Positions 45,524 through 54,654 are shown, numbered from the stretch's first letter. The stretch: DNA of 64,000 nucleotides from an uncultured Myxococcales bacterium (GCA_903840165.1 CAIMEY010000074.1:38541-102540), one strand, 5' to 3'. A program made the numbers and translations. Notes: generated from the sequence alone by a model not told the origin.

Positions 45524-48037
45524 CTACAGCGTCAACACAAAGTTTATCAAATCCTGCAGCTGATACGGGGTCAGCTGGCTGGTGCCACCGTGGGTATCAA
45601 AGCTGCCATGCCGCTCATTGTGCCCAATTTCTCCAGCCTTGAGGATGGCGTGTCCCGGCGTCGCCAACGTTTCGCGCAGCGATCGCGCCCGGCCGTCGTG
45701 GTAAAAGCGCGTCTGCGGTCGGTCCCAAAGACCGCGCAGGGGCGTCGAGCCGACGAACAGGCCCGCAGCTGTCTGTTCTGTCAACGGAAATGTCGCAATG
45801 AAGGCGTCGTTGACCAGCATGGCGTCGCTGCCGTCCGGCCTCAATTCCGGCGAAACTACGGGCGGAAAGCGGACGGGCATGCCAAACGGCGAAAAGGGCA
45901 CCGGCAGCGGCGTCGTGGTCGTATTGGGCAGGGGATGGCAACTGTTGCAGCCGACGCCAGCTTGTTCAAAGAGCACCTTACCGCGCGCAGCCGTTGGCAA
46001 ATTCAGGTGCCGATTGGGATTGGGCAGCAGGCGCGGCGTGCGCATCATGAACAGCCCGACTGCCTTGGTCATGCCATCAAAATTGAGCTCCAAAGGCTGC
46101 TTTTTGCCATTCAGATCCAGGTTATACAGCGCATCGCCGAAGGCAGTCTCGCGACCAAAGAGCTTGTTGGCCGCATCTTTGATGAACGCAGAACGCGTGC
46201 TGAATTGCGGGCTTCCATAAGGCCGCGTCGCGCACTCCGGCGGCGGGTCATCGGCGCAATGGAGCACGTGATTGCAGCCAGGCAAGGTGGGATCATTCTG
46301 ACACGCTGAAATCTTGGGGTATTTCGCCCAAATCATCATGTCGAGCTCTTCGCAGCAGAAGTTTTCACGACGGACAAACTCATTGAGAACAGGGAAGAAG
46401 TTGTCCTCGTTCATCGCCGACTCAAAGAACCAAGGGCGCGTGTCGTACAGTCCGCGTTGGGCCATCACGGCGCGCACGCTCCAGGCGCGGCTGTTTTGCA
46501 GGGGCATGACAAAAGGCCTTGCAATTGAACCGTTATCGCGGTGGCACTGCACGCAAGTCTGGTCGCCATCGATGGTGAACACCGAGGTCATTTCGTTGAT
46601 GCCCTCGCCCATTTCCGCGTCGGTCTGCGGAAAGGGGCCAGCCTTGTTATCGCCGATAATCACATGGCTTTCAGCCTTGCCCGTGGCCTTGGTGACGTCG
46701 ATGAAGGTCAGCGATTCGCCCAGGCGATTGACCGTGACCACGCGGTCCTTACCGGCGCTGGCGATGGATTTCGGATTAAACCCAGTATGATAGAGCTGTC
46801 CCGCAGTCTGCAGCGGCGTCAACTGTCCGGTAGTACCGATGCCAAAGCCCTGAACTTCATTGGAACCCGCAAAGGCCACCCACAGCGACTGACCTTGCAC
46901 GACCATGGCTTCGGGCAGCGCGCCCGCGACCAGCCAATTCTCTTTGGGTGGCAAGAAGTTGACCACGTCGGGCGACCATTGGTCAGCCAAGGGTAAGGCA
47001 AGGCCCTTGCCCGGGTGATTGGCATCGACATCTCTGAAATCTTTGCAACAAATCGAATCGGACGTGTAGCGGTGCACCTCATGCAGCGACGCCGTGTCGA
47101 CTACGCCAATCTCATTTTGCTGGTCCTGAAAGCTCAGATTCGCTGTGCCATCGCCGGGTTCGCCGTTGTCATCGACGTCGAGGCCCGTCGTCGGCTGTCC
47201 GCCCAGGCCACGGCCGGTATCGGCAATGAACAAATACGCGTCCTTGACCGCCAGACCGCCCACGGGCGAATGGAAATCGAGGTGCGAAATTCCCTTGGGT
47301 GCGCCCCGCGTTGTCGTCTTCGGGTCTTGGTCCACATCGATGAGGGCCCCCGTGCGCGCGTCGAGCACAGCAATGGTGCAACCGGCCACCGAACCGACAA
47401 AAAGCTTGGTGCCGTCTGTAGATATCGCCATGGGCCCGGGGTTATCGCTCACCGGGGTGCCCATCGGATCTTCGGCGGGAACTTGGTCGTAGTTGGTCGA
47501 TAATACCTGGAAATCATTGCGTATATCGACGTCCCACCACAGCACGCTGTCCTTCCAGCGGTTGCTCAGGAAAACGCGCGAACCGGTCGGTGAAAACAGG
47601 ACGCCTTCGCTGTAAAAGGGCACGGGAATCCGCGCAACTTCGGCATCGGTTTGGGCGTCCAAGACAATGGCGTGGTCGGAATAGCGAAGCGTAATCACCA
47701 CATAGCGATCGTCCGGCGAGACCGCGCAAGACCAAGGCGTACCAGGCAAATCCAGGCGTTTCAAGGGCTTTTGCCCCGCCAAATCCACCACCGCGACTTG
47801 GGTGCCTGGGGCGTCCTCAATCCCGGCAAGCGTAATCCATGCCTTAGAACCGCTTGAATTTGTGCAGATTTGCCGAGGGCGGTCCCGGTGCGGCTGCGGC
47901 GTCCACTTGGGATCCGCCGGCGTCATGGGATTGGGGTCGGGGTGCAAGACGGTCACGGTCGGCAGCGGGTCTTGACACGCGATGAGCGATAACATTGCGA
48001 AAAGAAACAGCGATAGGCGCATCGGTAGCGTGTTCAC
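45524..48037 (-). CDS. Beta-propeller plus di-heme cytochrome c lipoprotein
   Basis: This 837-residue protein starts at GTG 48037, overlapping the previous stop (GTGA), and has a lipobox (LSLIAC). Residues ~40-450 show YVTN-like propeller blades (SCAVSPDDRYVVITL, GPMAISTDGTKLFVGS, NEVQGFGIG). The C-terminal ~340 residues resemble a di-heme cytochrome c / cytochrome c peroxidase (MauG-like) module, with CVQCH at residue 495 and CNSCH at residue 697. The segment after each motif (GSIARPFVMP; GLFVGSTPLRGLWDRP) fits that group. It is probably a periplasmic or surface electron-transfer protein. It sits directly upstream of apbE, within seven genes, so it is a likely partner in one redox pathway. 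Confidence 0.82.
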   Translation of the reverse strand: MNTLPMRLSLFLFAMLSLIACQDPLPTVTVLHPDPNPMTPADPKWTPQPHRDRPRQICTNSSGSKAWITLAGIEDAPGTQVAVVDLAGQKPLKRLDLPGTPWSCAVSPDDRYVVITLRYSDHAIVLDAQTDAEVARIPVPFYSEGVLFSPTGSRVFLSNRWKDSVLWWDVDIRNDFQVLSTNYDQVPAEDPMGTPVSDNPGPMAISTDGTKLFVGSVAGCTIAVLDARTGALIDVDQDPKTTTRGAPKGISHLDFHSPVGGLAVKDAYLFIADTGRGLGGQPTTGLDVDDNGEPGDGTANLSFQDQQNEIGVVDTASLHEVHRYTSDSICCKDFRDVDANHPGKGLALPLADQWSPDVVNFLPPKENWLVAGALPEAMVVQGQSLWVAFAGSNEVQGFGIGTTGQLTPLQTAGQLYHTGFNPKSIASAGKDRVVTVNRLGESLTFIDVTKATGKAESHVIIGDNKAGPFPQTDAEMGEGINEMTSVFTIDGDQTCVQCHRDNGSIARPFVMPLQNSRAWSVRAVMAQRGLYDTRPWFFESAMNEDNFFPVLNEFVRRENFCCEELDMMIWAKYPKISACQNDPTLPGCNHVLHCADDPPPECATRPYGSPQFSTRSAFIKDAANKLFGRETAFGDALYNLDLNGKKQPLELNFDGMTKAVGLFMMRTPRLLPNPNRHLNLPTAARGKVLFEQAGVGCNSCHPLPNTTTTPLPVPFSPFGMPVRFPPVVSPELRPDGSDAMLVNDAFIATFPLTEQTAAGLFVGSTPLRGLWDRPQTRFYHDGRARSLRETLATPGHAILKAGEIGHNERHGSFDTHGGTSQLTPYQLQDLINFVLTL

Positions 48038-48483
48038 GGCGCCTCCTGGCCAAGCATCCAGGCGATGACGGCTTGGCATTCAGGGTCGCTGGGCGCGGCA
48101 AAGACCGAACCGCCCTTGTGGCCCAATAGGCCGACGGCCTTGAGCACCAGGGTGGTTTGGCGGGGATAGGGATTGTCGAGAAAACCGAGGGTGGATGCGT
48201 AGTTGGCTTTGACTTCTTCGCCCGTCAGCGGCGCCTTCCACAGGGTCGCTGGGTCCAATCGGCGGGCTCCTGCGGCGTACAGGGCGTAGGGACGTTCAGG
48301 GCGGCCATGGCAGAGGGCATCGCCGCAGCGCTTCTCCAGCAAGGGGCTGATTTGTTGGGTGAACTGCGGCAAAGTCGGGGCGAGCCCAGGGCAGACCAGG
48401 GGCGTCGTCGCGTGCGGCGATTCGACCTGACAAGCCAGTAACGTCAGGAAAATAACATGCATGATCAGGATCTTACGAGGCAC
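48034..48483 (-). CDS. Small CX4CH-containing lipoprotein
   Basis: This 149-residue protein starts at GTG 48483, with GGGAGGG five bases upstream. Its lipoprotein signal ends in LTLLAC, followed by a short mature domain. Residues 53-59 are CGDALCH with a Gly after, close to a cytochrome-type heme site but with four residues between the Cys (CX4CH instead of CX2CH). The same pattern occurs twice in the protein encoded just upstream. It resembles the N-terminal part of that protein and may be a partner or duplicate. Its stop overlaps the cytochrome/propeller start. Confidence 0.72.
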   Translation of the reverse strand: MPRKILIMHVIFLTLLACQVESPHATTPLVCPGLAPTLPQFTQQISPLLEKRCGDALCHGRPERPYALYAAGARRLDPATLWKAPLTGEEVKANYASTLGFLDNPYPRQTTLVLKAVGLLGHKGGSVFAAPSDPECQAVIAWMLGQEAP

Positions 48484-48517
48484 CTTGCCCTCCCGCGGTT
48501 CAGGCCCTTTGTGCGCC

Positions 48518-51484
48518 CTACTTGCTGGCTGGGGGCATGCCAATCCAGGCGGCACCAAGCTCGATCCACCTGATCATCAAAGCTTTTTCCTCGACTGTCA
48601 GGGCAGTTGAGCCAGGGGGCGGGCACGGCTGGCTGTAGGCCCGTGGCGCATCGTAGTCCTGGCCCATCAACTTTTCGGCGAGAAAGGAGTTGCGCGCGCG
48701 GTAGCCAATGGCATCGACATACTCAAAACCATTGGCCGAACCAGTCCCGGGCTTGAGCAGGCTTTCATAGGCGTCGTTGTAATGTTGCGTCAGGGTATCG
48801 GTCAGGGTCAGGCCGCCTGCCGGAGTCGAACCACTGTGGCAACTCAAGCATTTTGTATTGAGAATCGGCTGAATATGTGTGCGAAAATCGGCGAACTGGA
48901 ACATGTCGCCCGTCACAGTGGGGAGCACTTTGGGCTTGCGGCGGTCCTGCCCCTCGTACATCGCCGCCGTCACCGAGGCTTGTGTAATAAAATCAACCGG
49001 TGGCTGCAGCACCGAGTTGGGCTTACCGTCCATGGCGCCATGACAGCCGCCACAGCGCGCGTTGTAGGCCTGAGGCGCAATGCCGACGGGAAAGCGTTCG
49101 CCCGGGGCAGCGGCATACCACTGGTGTTGTAACGTGCCAATTGCTAAGCGATCTTTGTCCAATGTTACCACGCGCACGGGAACCTTGGCGGGAATATTGG
49201 CAGCCAGACTGCCATCGGCCGCCGGCGCAATTTCCACAGCGGCAAACAGCGGCATGCCACCGGTGAGGGAAAGCGTAGTTGCTCTGGGCAGTTTGTTGCG
49301 TGTCTCGGCAGCCGGCACCGCCTTGGGGTCGAGCTCGACCGCCACGGAAAGTGGAACAACAGCGCGGACATAGGCAATGTCTTGCCTGAGTGTTCGCGCG
49401 GCCAGGGGAGGCAATTGCGCCAGGACAGCCTCAATGACCTGCACGCCGCTGTGGACCAACAGGGCCGTGGGACTGCTCGCGTCCCACTTACGCGGATGCG
49501 GTGGATCCTCAGGGGGCCGGGCGTAGATGGCAACTGGCTGTGAATAGGCAATTTTTGCGTCGTCCAAGAGGACTTTGCTGCTGGCCACGGTCGGCCGGCT
49601 CGTCGCCACATCGGCCCCGAGCTGAATTTGCACCAAAGCCGTGCGCGGCGCGGCCAAAGGATCAGACAAATCAATGGGTCCAGCCGCGTGAGCGACCACC
49701 AGGCTACCATCGGGCATGGGTGTCGGGTCGCGCCACAGACCGTCCGTCGAGGCAGCGGTTCGCGCCGCATCGGGCGTCAACACCGTGAGTGCATGGCGGA
49801 ATCCTGGCAGCGTCGCCTCCGCCTCTTGCCCCACCGGCACCTCGACGGCAAATTGCCGTTCAAGCATCGCCAACTGCCCACCGCGCCAGACATTTTTGTC
49901 ATCAAGCAGGGTCAACACCGCACGGCCATTGTTCATTTCGCGGATGCGGTAGAAGACTTGCTGCGGCTCGCTCATGCCAAAGTGCGGGTGAGCCTCGGGC
50001 TGAATATGAAAATCAGCATTGTGATCAATGGGAAAGCGGAAGAGCACGCCCTTGTAGCCGCCCTCGGTCGACCGCCTGAGCGTGTAGGCCATGGTGCCCT
50101 GGAACTCGCCGGTGCCGAGAAAGGAGGGCATCACTTCGGGGACGATGGTCCAAGTCAGCCGTTCGCCGCTGCTGCCGTCCGGGTCCATGGCATATAAGTC
50201 CGCGTTTTGTGTGGTAAATAGGTCGGAAAGGTCAGCCGTTTTGGTCGACGAGTAGTAGATACGCTCGCTGACGCCGCCGCTGACGAAACCGCCGTTGGGT
50301 CCGAAGACCGGCCCGAAGTTGCCGACAATACGGCCTAAAGCGCCGGCGGCTTTGTCGGTCGTCAGTTGCTTGAGCCCTTGGCCATCGACGCCAACGCTGT
50401 AGATGTTGTGGGCGTCATCGCTAGATGTGCGCATGGAAAAGACGAGCGTTTTGCCATCATGGCTGACCGCGGGATCGCGGATATCCGCAGGATCTTTGTG
50501 CAAAGCCGCCGTCAGATTCACTGGGGCACCCGCGAAGGGCGGGTCGAGCCGGTATAGGTCGGTGCCAGGCGTAAACGGCTGAATTTCAAACGGTCCTGCG
50601 GCCGGCAGCGGGCCACCAACGGCCACCAGCGGCGGCTGCAGGGTCGGCTGGGGAACCTGGGCAGCGGCGCGCTCGGCCTCGATCCAGGCGAGAATGTCCA
50701 AAATCGGCTGGGATTTGCGTGGATCTTGGCCCGACTCATTGATCTCTTTGGCAAAGAACAAATCGTTGCCGCCCTTGTGCGGAATTCCGCCGTAGTTTAG
50801 CGGCATCATCTTGGCAATCAGCCGAGACTGCAGCGGATCTCCCCACAGCGTGATGTTGCGCAGGGCTTCACCACGCGTGGCCCGCAGTTCGGCAGTGGAA
50901 ATCCCTTGAGATCCGGGCAGAACCGGGGCATTGAACGTCGCGCCGCCGAACATCAGGCTGCCGTGGCAGGTCGCGGTAGCACAGCCGCGTTGGACCAGCG
51001 TGGGGTAAACCTTTGTCTGGAAAAGCTTTTCTCGGTCGTCCAGAACTGCTTCCGTAGCCGCCTCGCCGCCGTCATGGACCGTCGCCACCCACGAGGCCAA
51101 GGTCTGGTAGTCGCCGTCATCGCGCGAAGAGAAGACTTCGTTTTTATAGTGATACATGCCGCCCAGGGCCACAGGCAGGGTCTTGCGCAGCAGCGTCGAA
51201 TACGCGTGATTTTCCTTAGAGTTGACCTTGGCCTTGGCGGAAATCAAGGCCTTGGGCAAGTCCGTGATGTGGCCCGATGCGTCGACGTGAAAGGTCAGCC
51301 AGCGCACTTCATCTAGCTGTAATCCTTTGGCATCTGGGGTAACGCCGTGGCAGGTGGCGCTCGCGCAGTGGCGCTCGAGCACAGGGGCGACGTTGGCCGC
51401 AAAGGGATCGGACTGCGTGGTGCCGCAGCCGCAGACGAGCAGCAGGCAGGGGCCCGAGAGGAAGCCGAAGATATTGATTTTCAT
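48518..51484 (-). CDS. Large lipoprotein with CX4CH/CX2CH motifs and a TolB-like propeller
   Basis: This 988-residue lipoprotein (lipobox LLVCGC) opens the seven-gene operon. Two CX4CH motifs lie near the N-terminus (CASATCH at 40-46 and CATATCH at 168-174). A middle region with propeller-type repeats (AVSHDGKTLVFSMR, NIYSVGVDGQGLKQLTTD, DLYAMDPDGSSGERLTW) resembles TolB propellers and the hydrazine-synthase alpha middle domain. CGGCH (811) and CLSCH (879) are canonical heme sites near the C-terminus. By eye it looks like a multi-heme extracytoplasmic oxidoreductase or electron conduit. Its gene ends 35 bases upstream of the small CX4CH lipoprotein start. A real hydrazine synthase is not implied. 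Confidence 0.75.
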   Translation of the reverse strand: MKINIFGFLSGPCLLLVCGCGTTQSDPFAANVAPVLERHCASATCHGVTPDAKGLQLDEVRWLTFHVDASGHITDLPKALISAKAKVNSKENHAYSTLLRKTLPVALGGMYHYKNEVFSSRDDGDYQTLASWVATVHDGGEAATEAVLDDREKLFQTKVYPTLVQRGCATATCHGSLMFGGATFNAPVLPGSQGISTAELRATRGEALRNITLWGDPLQSRLIAKMMPLNYGGIPHKGGNDLFFAKEINESGQDPRKSQPILDILAWIEAERAAAQVPQPTLQPPLVAVGGPLPAAGPFEIQPFTPGTDLYRLDPPFAGAPVNLTAALHKDPADIRDPAVSHDGKTLVFSMRTSSDDAHNIYSVGVDGQGLKQLTTDKAAGALGRIVGNFGPVFGPNGGFVSGGVSERIYYSSTKTADLSDLFTTQNADLYAMDPDGSSGERLTWTIVPEVMPSFLGTGEFQGTMAYTLRRSTEGGYKGVLFRFPIDHNADFHIQPEAHPHFGMSEPQQVFYRIREMNNGRAVLTLLDDKNVWRGGQLAMLERQFAVEVPVGQEAEATLPGFRHALTVLTPDAARTAASTDGLWRDPTPMPDGSLVVAHAAGPIDLSDPLAAPRTALVQIQLGADVATSRPTVASSKVLLDDAKIAYSQPVAIYARPPEDPPHPRKWDASSPTALLVHSGVQVIEAVLAQLPPLAARTLRQDIAYVRAVVPLSVAVELDPKAVPAAETRNKLPRATTLSLTGGMPLFAAVEIAPAADGSLAANIPAKVPVRVVTLDKDRLAIGTLQHQWYAAAPGERFPVGIAPQAYNARCGGCHGAMDGKPNSVLQPPVDFITQASVTAAMYEGQDRRKPKVLPTVTGDMFQFADFRTHIQPILNTKCLSCHSGSTPAGGLTLTDTLTQHYNDAYESLLKPGTGSANGFEYVDAIGYRARNSFLAEKLMGQDYDAPRAYSQPCPPPGSTALTVEEKALMIRWIELGAAWIGMPPASK

Positions 51485-51969
51485 GACGACCTTTGCGCCC
51501 GGTCACCGAGCGCTGGTCCTCCACCCAACCTGAGGCTAAAGGTCGCCGATGGCAAAGTAAAGCGGGGCTGGTGAACAATTGCCTTGGATCAATCGCCGCC
51601 TTGACATGGATCAAGTTTGCTGCATCCAGTGAGTTTGGCGCGGCCGGGTTTGGTGGCGATGGCTTCAAGCGTCGCGGTAGTGACATCTTCGCAGCTACAT
51701 GAATATAAACGATTATCTGCGTTTGACAGGGTCACGCCTGCCGACTACGCTGCCGGACGCTAGCCCGTTGGGGCTTTCGGAGTTGTTAGGGTATGACCAC
51801 AAACACACAACTGGACGACCAGGGTCAGGGGCGGATAGGGCCGTTGGGTCTCAATGCTAGCGAGTCGAAGGTTCTTCATGCTGGCAAGTCGAAGGGTCTC
51901 CATGCTGGCAAGTTGATGCTGGGCTCCGTTAATATCCCGTTTCAAATCAACTAGTTGTAAGGATGAACG
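51485..51969. promoter_or_regulatory. Divergent intergenic region with tandem repeats
   Basis: This 485-base gap carries the promoter of the seven-gene operon (minus) and that of the DNA repair gene (plus). It contains three tandem 24-base units at 51850-51921, based on CTYCATGCTGGCAAGTCGAAG. On the minus strand they would read as an 8-residue repeat (LASMETLR), but no convincing start or gene encloses them. Confidence 0.4.
51850..51921. repeat. Three tandem 24-base repeats
   Basis: Units at 51850-51873, 51874-51897 and 51898-51921 differ at a few positions each. There are no spacers between them, so it is not a CRISPR array. The role is unknown: it may be a protein-binding array, or the remains of a coding repeat on the minus strand. 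Confidence 0.75.
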
Positions 51970-52740
51970 ATGGCAAACCCGGAAGATTGCTTGCGGTTGT
52001 GGACCCAAGCTCTGCAGGCCGAGGCGACCGGCGAACGCGCCACGCAAGAGAAGAGATACCTCAAGAGTTCTCTACGCTTTCTCGGTGCTACGGTACCGCA
52101 GATTCGTGCGCAGGTGCGCTCGGGCATGCGCGCCGTGACGCTGGCGGACCCAGAATGGCGGTGGGATCGCGAACAAGTGCATGATATAGTTGAACTTTGC
52201 TGGAAAGGGGATCTGCACGAGCATCGCGCCATCGGCTGCCAAATCGTGCAATTCCGCGCCAAGGCCCTGCAATTGCCCGATTTATCCTGGCTGGAGTCCA
52301 TCCTGCGCAACTGTGGCACCTGGGCCTATGTCGATACCCTGGCTGTTCACGGCGTTGGCAGCATTGTTGCGCGATATCCCGATGAAAGTAAAGCAGTATT
52401 GGCGCGATGGGCGACAGATGCGGACGTCTGGATTGCCCGCAGTGCACTGCTGGCCCTGCTCGGCGCCTGGCGCTTGGACACGCCCTTTGACAAGGCCCAT
52501 TTTGTTGCGTGGTCTCAGCCCCTTCTGCCAAGACGTGAATTTTGGCTGCGCAAAGCGGTGGGCTGGGTCCTGCGCGAAGTGGCCAAGCAAGATCCCTTGT
52601 GGGTGCAAGGGTTTGTGCAGGACCATGCGGCAACAATCAGTGGCCTGACCCGGCGCGAGGCCGAGCGTGGCGTGGTCATGGGGCTGGCGCGGCCGAGCAA
52701 GGGTGGCGCACGCGCTGCGAAGAAGACGAAAGATCAATAG
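51970..52740 (+). CDS. DNA alkylation repair protein (AlkD-like HEAT-repeat glycosylase)
   Basis: This 256-residue protein matches the DNA alkylation repair (AlkC/AlkD) family, in which paired helices form a HEAT-like scaffold that removes N3/N7-alkyl purines without base flipping. Typical segments are QEKRYLKSSLRFLGATVPQIR near the start, VELCWKGDLHEHRAIG, and the conserved WAYVDTLA region. FWLRKAVGWVLREVAKQDP near the end fits the last helices. The ATG at 51970 is preceded by AAGGATGAACG. It precedes the FAA hydrolase by 24 bases. Confidence 0.88.
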   Translation: MANPEDCLRLWTQALQAEATGERATQEKRYLKSSLRFLGATVPQIRAQVRSGMRAVTLADPEWRWDREQVHDIVELCWKGDLHEHRAIGCQIVQFRAKALQLPDLSWLESILRNCGTWAYVDTLAVHGVGSIVARYPDESKAVLARWATDADVWIARSALLALLGAWRLDTPFDKAHFVAWSQPLLPRREFWLRKAVGWVLREVAKQDPLWVQGFVQDHAATISGLTRREAERGVVMGLARPSKGGARAAKKTKDQ

Positions 52741-52764
52741 ACTGAAGTGATTAGGGAGGATCGC

Positions 52765-53469
52765 ATGGACTGGATTGTCGCACCGCCGCCTCAGGCGTCG
52801 TTGGCTGTGGTCGGGCAAGAGGCCCGTTTTCCTGTGCGCCGCGTCTGGTGCGTAGGGCGCAATTATGCCGCGCACGCTCGCGAAATGGGGGCGGATCCGG
52901 CGCGCGAGCCCCCCTTTTTCTTCGCCAAGCCCGCCGACGCCATCGTTGCCGCCCTGCAGCAGGGCGAGGTTGCGGTAGCGTATCCGCCTAAAACCACTGA
53001 TTTGCATCATGAAGTGGAGCTGGTCGTGGCCATCGGGCGGGCAGGGCGGGCCATTGCCGCGGCGCAGGCCCTGGACCACGTGTTTGGCTATGCCGTGGGG
53101 CTGGACCTCACCCGGCGGGACTTGCAGCACGCGGCTAAGGCGGCGGGGCAACCCTGGGATATGGCGAAGGGTTTTGACGAGTCGGCGCCTTGCTCGGCCC
53201 TGGTGCCCGCGGCGGATTGGCAGGGTCAGGACGCGCAGATTGCCTTGACGGTCAACGGTCAGGCGCGGCAGGCGGCGGCGATTGCTGACCTCATTTGGCC
53301 CGTGGCCGACGTCATTGCCCAGTTGTCTCAACTGGTTGAACTGGCGGCCGGCGATATCATCTTCACGGGCACGCCCCAAGGCGTCGGGCCGCTGCTGCCG
53401 GGCGATGTGGCCGTGGCCCAGGTGACGGGGTTGCCGGCTCTGACGACGCGTGTACTGCCGCGTCGCTAG
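52765..53469 (+). CDS. Fumarylacetoacetate hydrolase family protein
   Basis: This 234-residue protein fits the FAH family of metal-dependent C-C hydrolases and tautomerases. RVWCVGRNYAAHAREMG and PPFFFAKPADAIV are characteristic of the fumarylpyruvate hydrolase/YcgM group. Metal-ligand candidates are the Glu in HHEVELVV and the Asp in GYAVGLDLTRRDLQ; GDIIFTGTPQGVG is the conserved C-terminal loop. The ATG at 52765 has AGGGAGG upstream; a GTG at 52747 is an unlikely alternative. It follows the DNA repair gene with no functional link visible. Confidence 0.9.
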   Translation: MDWIVAPPPQASLAVVGQEARFPVRRVWCVGRNYAAHAREMGADPAREPPFFFAKPADAIVAALQQGEVAVAYPPKTTDLHHEVELVVAIGRAGRAIAAAQALDHVFGYAVGLDLTRRDLQHAAKAAGQPWDMAKGFDESAPCSALVPAADWQGQDAQIALTVNGQARQAAAIADLIWPVADVIAQLSQLVELAAGDIIFTGTPQGVGPLLPGDVAVAQVTGLPALTTRVLPRR

Positions 53470-53516
53470 TTTGCGTGATGGGGTAGCCTGATAGAACAGG
53501 CAGTTGAAAGGCGGTA

Positions 53517-54293
53517 CTACAGCAAAGGATAGGCTACCAGGGCCCGCGCCAAGGCAGCGTTGGTCCGTATCAGGCCGGTGCCCGCGGCTTGGGCAATATG
53601 CTGGGTGCCGGTGGCGTCTAGACCGCGGTCGGTCGCGTGCAATTCGCAGCAATAGTGCGGTCTTGAGCAGGCCACGCCCAGGCTTAGGACGATGTGCGGG
53701 TGGAACTTGTGCAGGGCCCGCGCCAAACTGGCCGGTCCTTGGCCCAGGGTGCGGTCGTCGACGGCGAAGACTTGGCCGCGCAGGGTGACGCAACTGAGCG
53801 CATGCCGCCCGAGGCTGGCGTACTGGCGTTGATAAAACCCAGAATAAAAAGCGTTTTCTGCCGTCACACGCAGGGGCCGCCCCAGGGCGCGGACCAAGGC
53901 GCCTTGGGCCAGCAGCGGGTCTCGGGCAAAGGCGGCTGTGGGATTATCGATAATTTCTCGCCAGTTATCATACCCCGTCACCAGCACCCGCACGTGGGCC
54001 CTGCGGCAATGAGGCAGCCACTGCGCCAGCACTTGCGTCAGCAAAGCCTGCAAATCGCTTCGACTTTGCCCACGCGTATAGCCAATGGCCGGGCCTTGGC
54101 AGGTGGCATCATCGGCCGGCACGTGGAGAAAGCCGCACAGGGGCTCGCCGTGGTCGTTGCGCCCTACGGTGCAAGCCGGGGTCTCGGCCCAGCGCAGCAG
54201 CGTGAGCCACAGGTGTTCGCAGTAAAAACCCCCGGCATCGTTGCTGATTTGCGGTCGACGCGGTTCCAAGCTTGGCCGGGGCGACGAAGGCAT
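53517..54293 (-). CDS. Pyroglutamyl-peptidase (C15)-like protein, circularly permuted
   Basis: This 258-residue protein carries all the sequence blocks of peptidase C15 (pyrrolidone-carboxylate peptidase) but in the wrong order. The normally C-terminal half comes first: SNDAGGFYCEHLW (matching SxTAGxxVCNH with the catalytic Cys) and GFLHVP (catalytic His). The normally N-terminal half follows: RVLVTGYDNWREIIDNPT (matching VLxTGFxPFGxxxxNPS), then HIVLSLGVACSRPHYCCELHA (the Glu region, GxAGGRxxITPERVAIN). It ends at a helix that leads into the block now at the start. The ATG at 54293 begins just before the Cys block. No close neighbour suggests a substrate. Permutation is inferred by eye. Confidence 0.7.
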   Translation of the reverse strand: MPSSPRPSLEPRRPQISNDAGGFYCEHLWLTLLRWAETPACTVGRNDHGEPLCGFLHVPADDATCQGPAIGYTRGQSRSDLQALLTQVLAQWLPHCRRAHVRVLVTGYDNWREIIDNPTAAFARDPLLAQGALVRALGRPLRVTAENAFYSGFYQRQYASLGRHALSCVTLRGQVFAVDDRTLGQGPASLARALHKFHPHIVLSLGVACSRPHYCCELHATDRGLDATGTQHIAQAAGTGLIRTNAALARALVAYPLL

Positions 54294-54654
54294 GGTCAAC
54301 TCGCGGGTGTGGGTGGAAGGGCGCTCAAGCGAAGCTCGCCTGGGCGGCGGCGGTACTGGCTGGCGATGCTGGCTGGCGATGCTGGCTGGCGGCGTGGCGC
54401 GTGTCAACTGGGTGAAGGCAAAGGGAGACGGCGGCGGAAATGAAGGCTTGGTATGGCGATTTCGCGCTCGGACTGCACCGGGTGCGGGGCGATCTTGCCT
54501 CCACCGGCCCTGCTCAATTACCTTTGGGCGATGGCGATTGGCCGTGGCGGACGCTGGCTACGGATTGCCGCCGGCAGCGCAAGAATTGTCGGCTAAAGTC
54601 GCTTACATGATGCCGGGTAGGGCAGGATTGTGCGGGAAGGCGGTCGCCCCAGCG

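Noticed and set aside
45056..46309. 417-residue plus-strand frame over the apbE and cytochrome genes
   Set aside because: Antisense of confident genes, with no recognised motif.
48518..51484. True hydrazine synthase subunit
   Set aside because: Only the propeller repeats resemble that family; the other subunits and the expected heme pattern are missing.
51850..51921. Possible CRISPR array
   Set aside because: Repeats are tandem without spacers, and no cas genes are present.
52282..53793. 503-residue minus-strand frame across the AlkD and FAA hydrolase genes
   Set aside because: It is antisense to two clearly recognisable genes and is Arg/Pro/His-rich with no family features.
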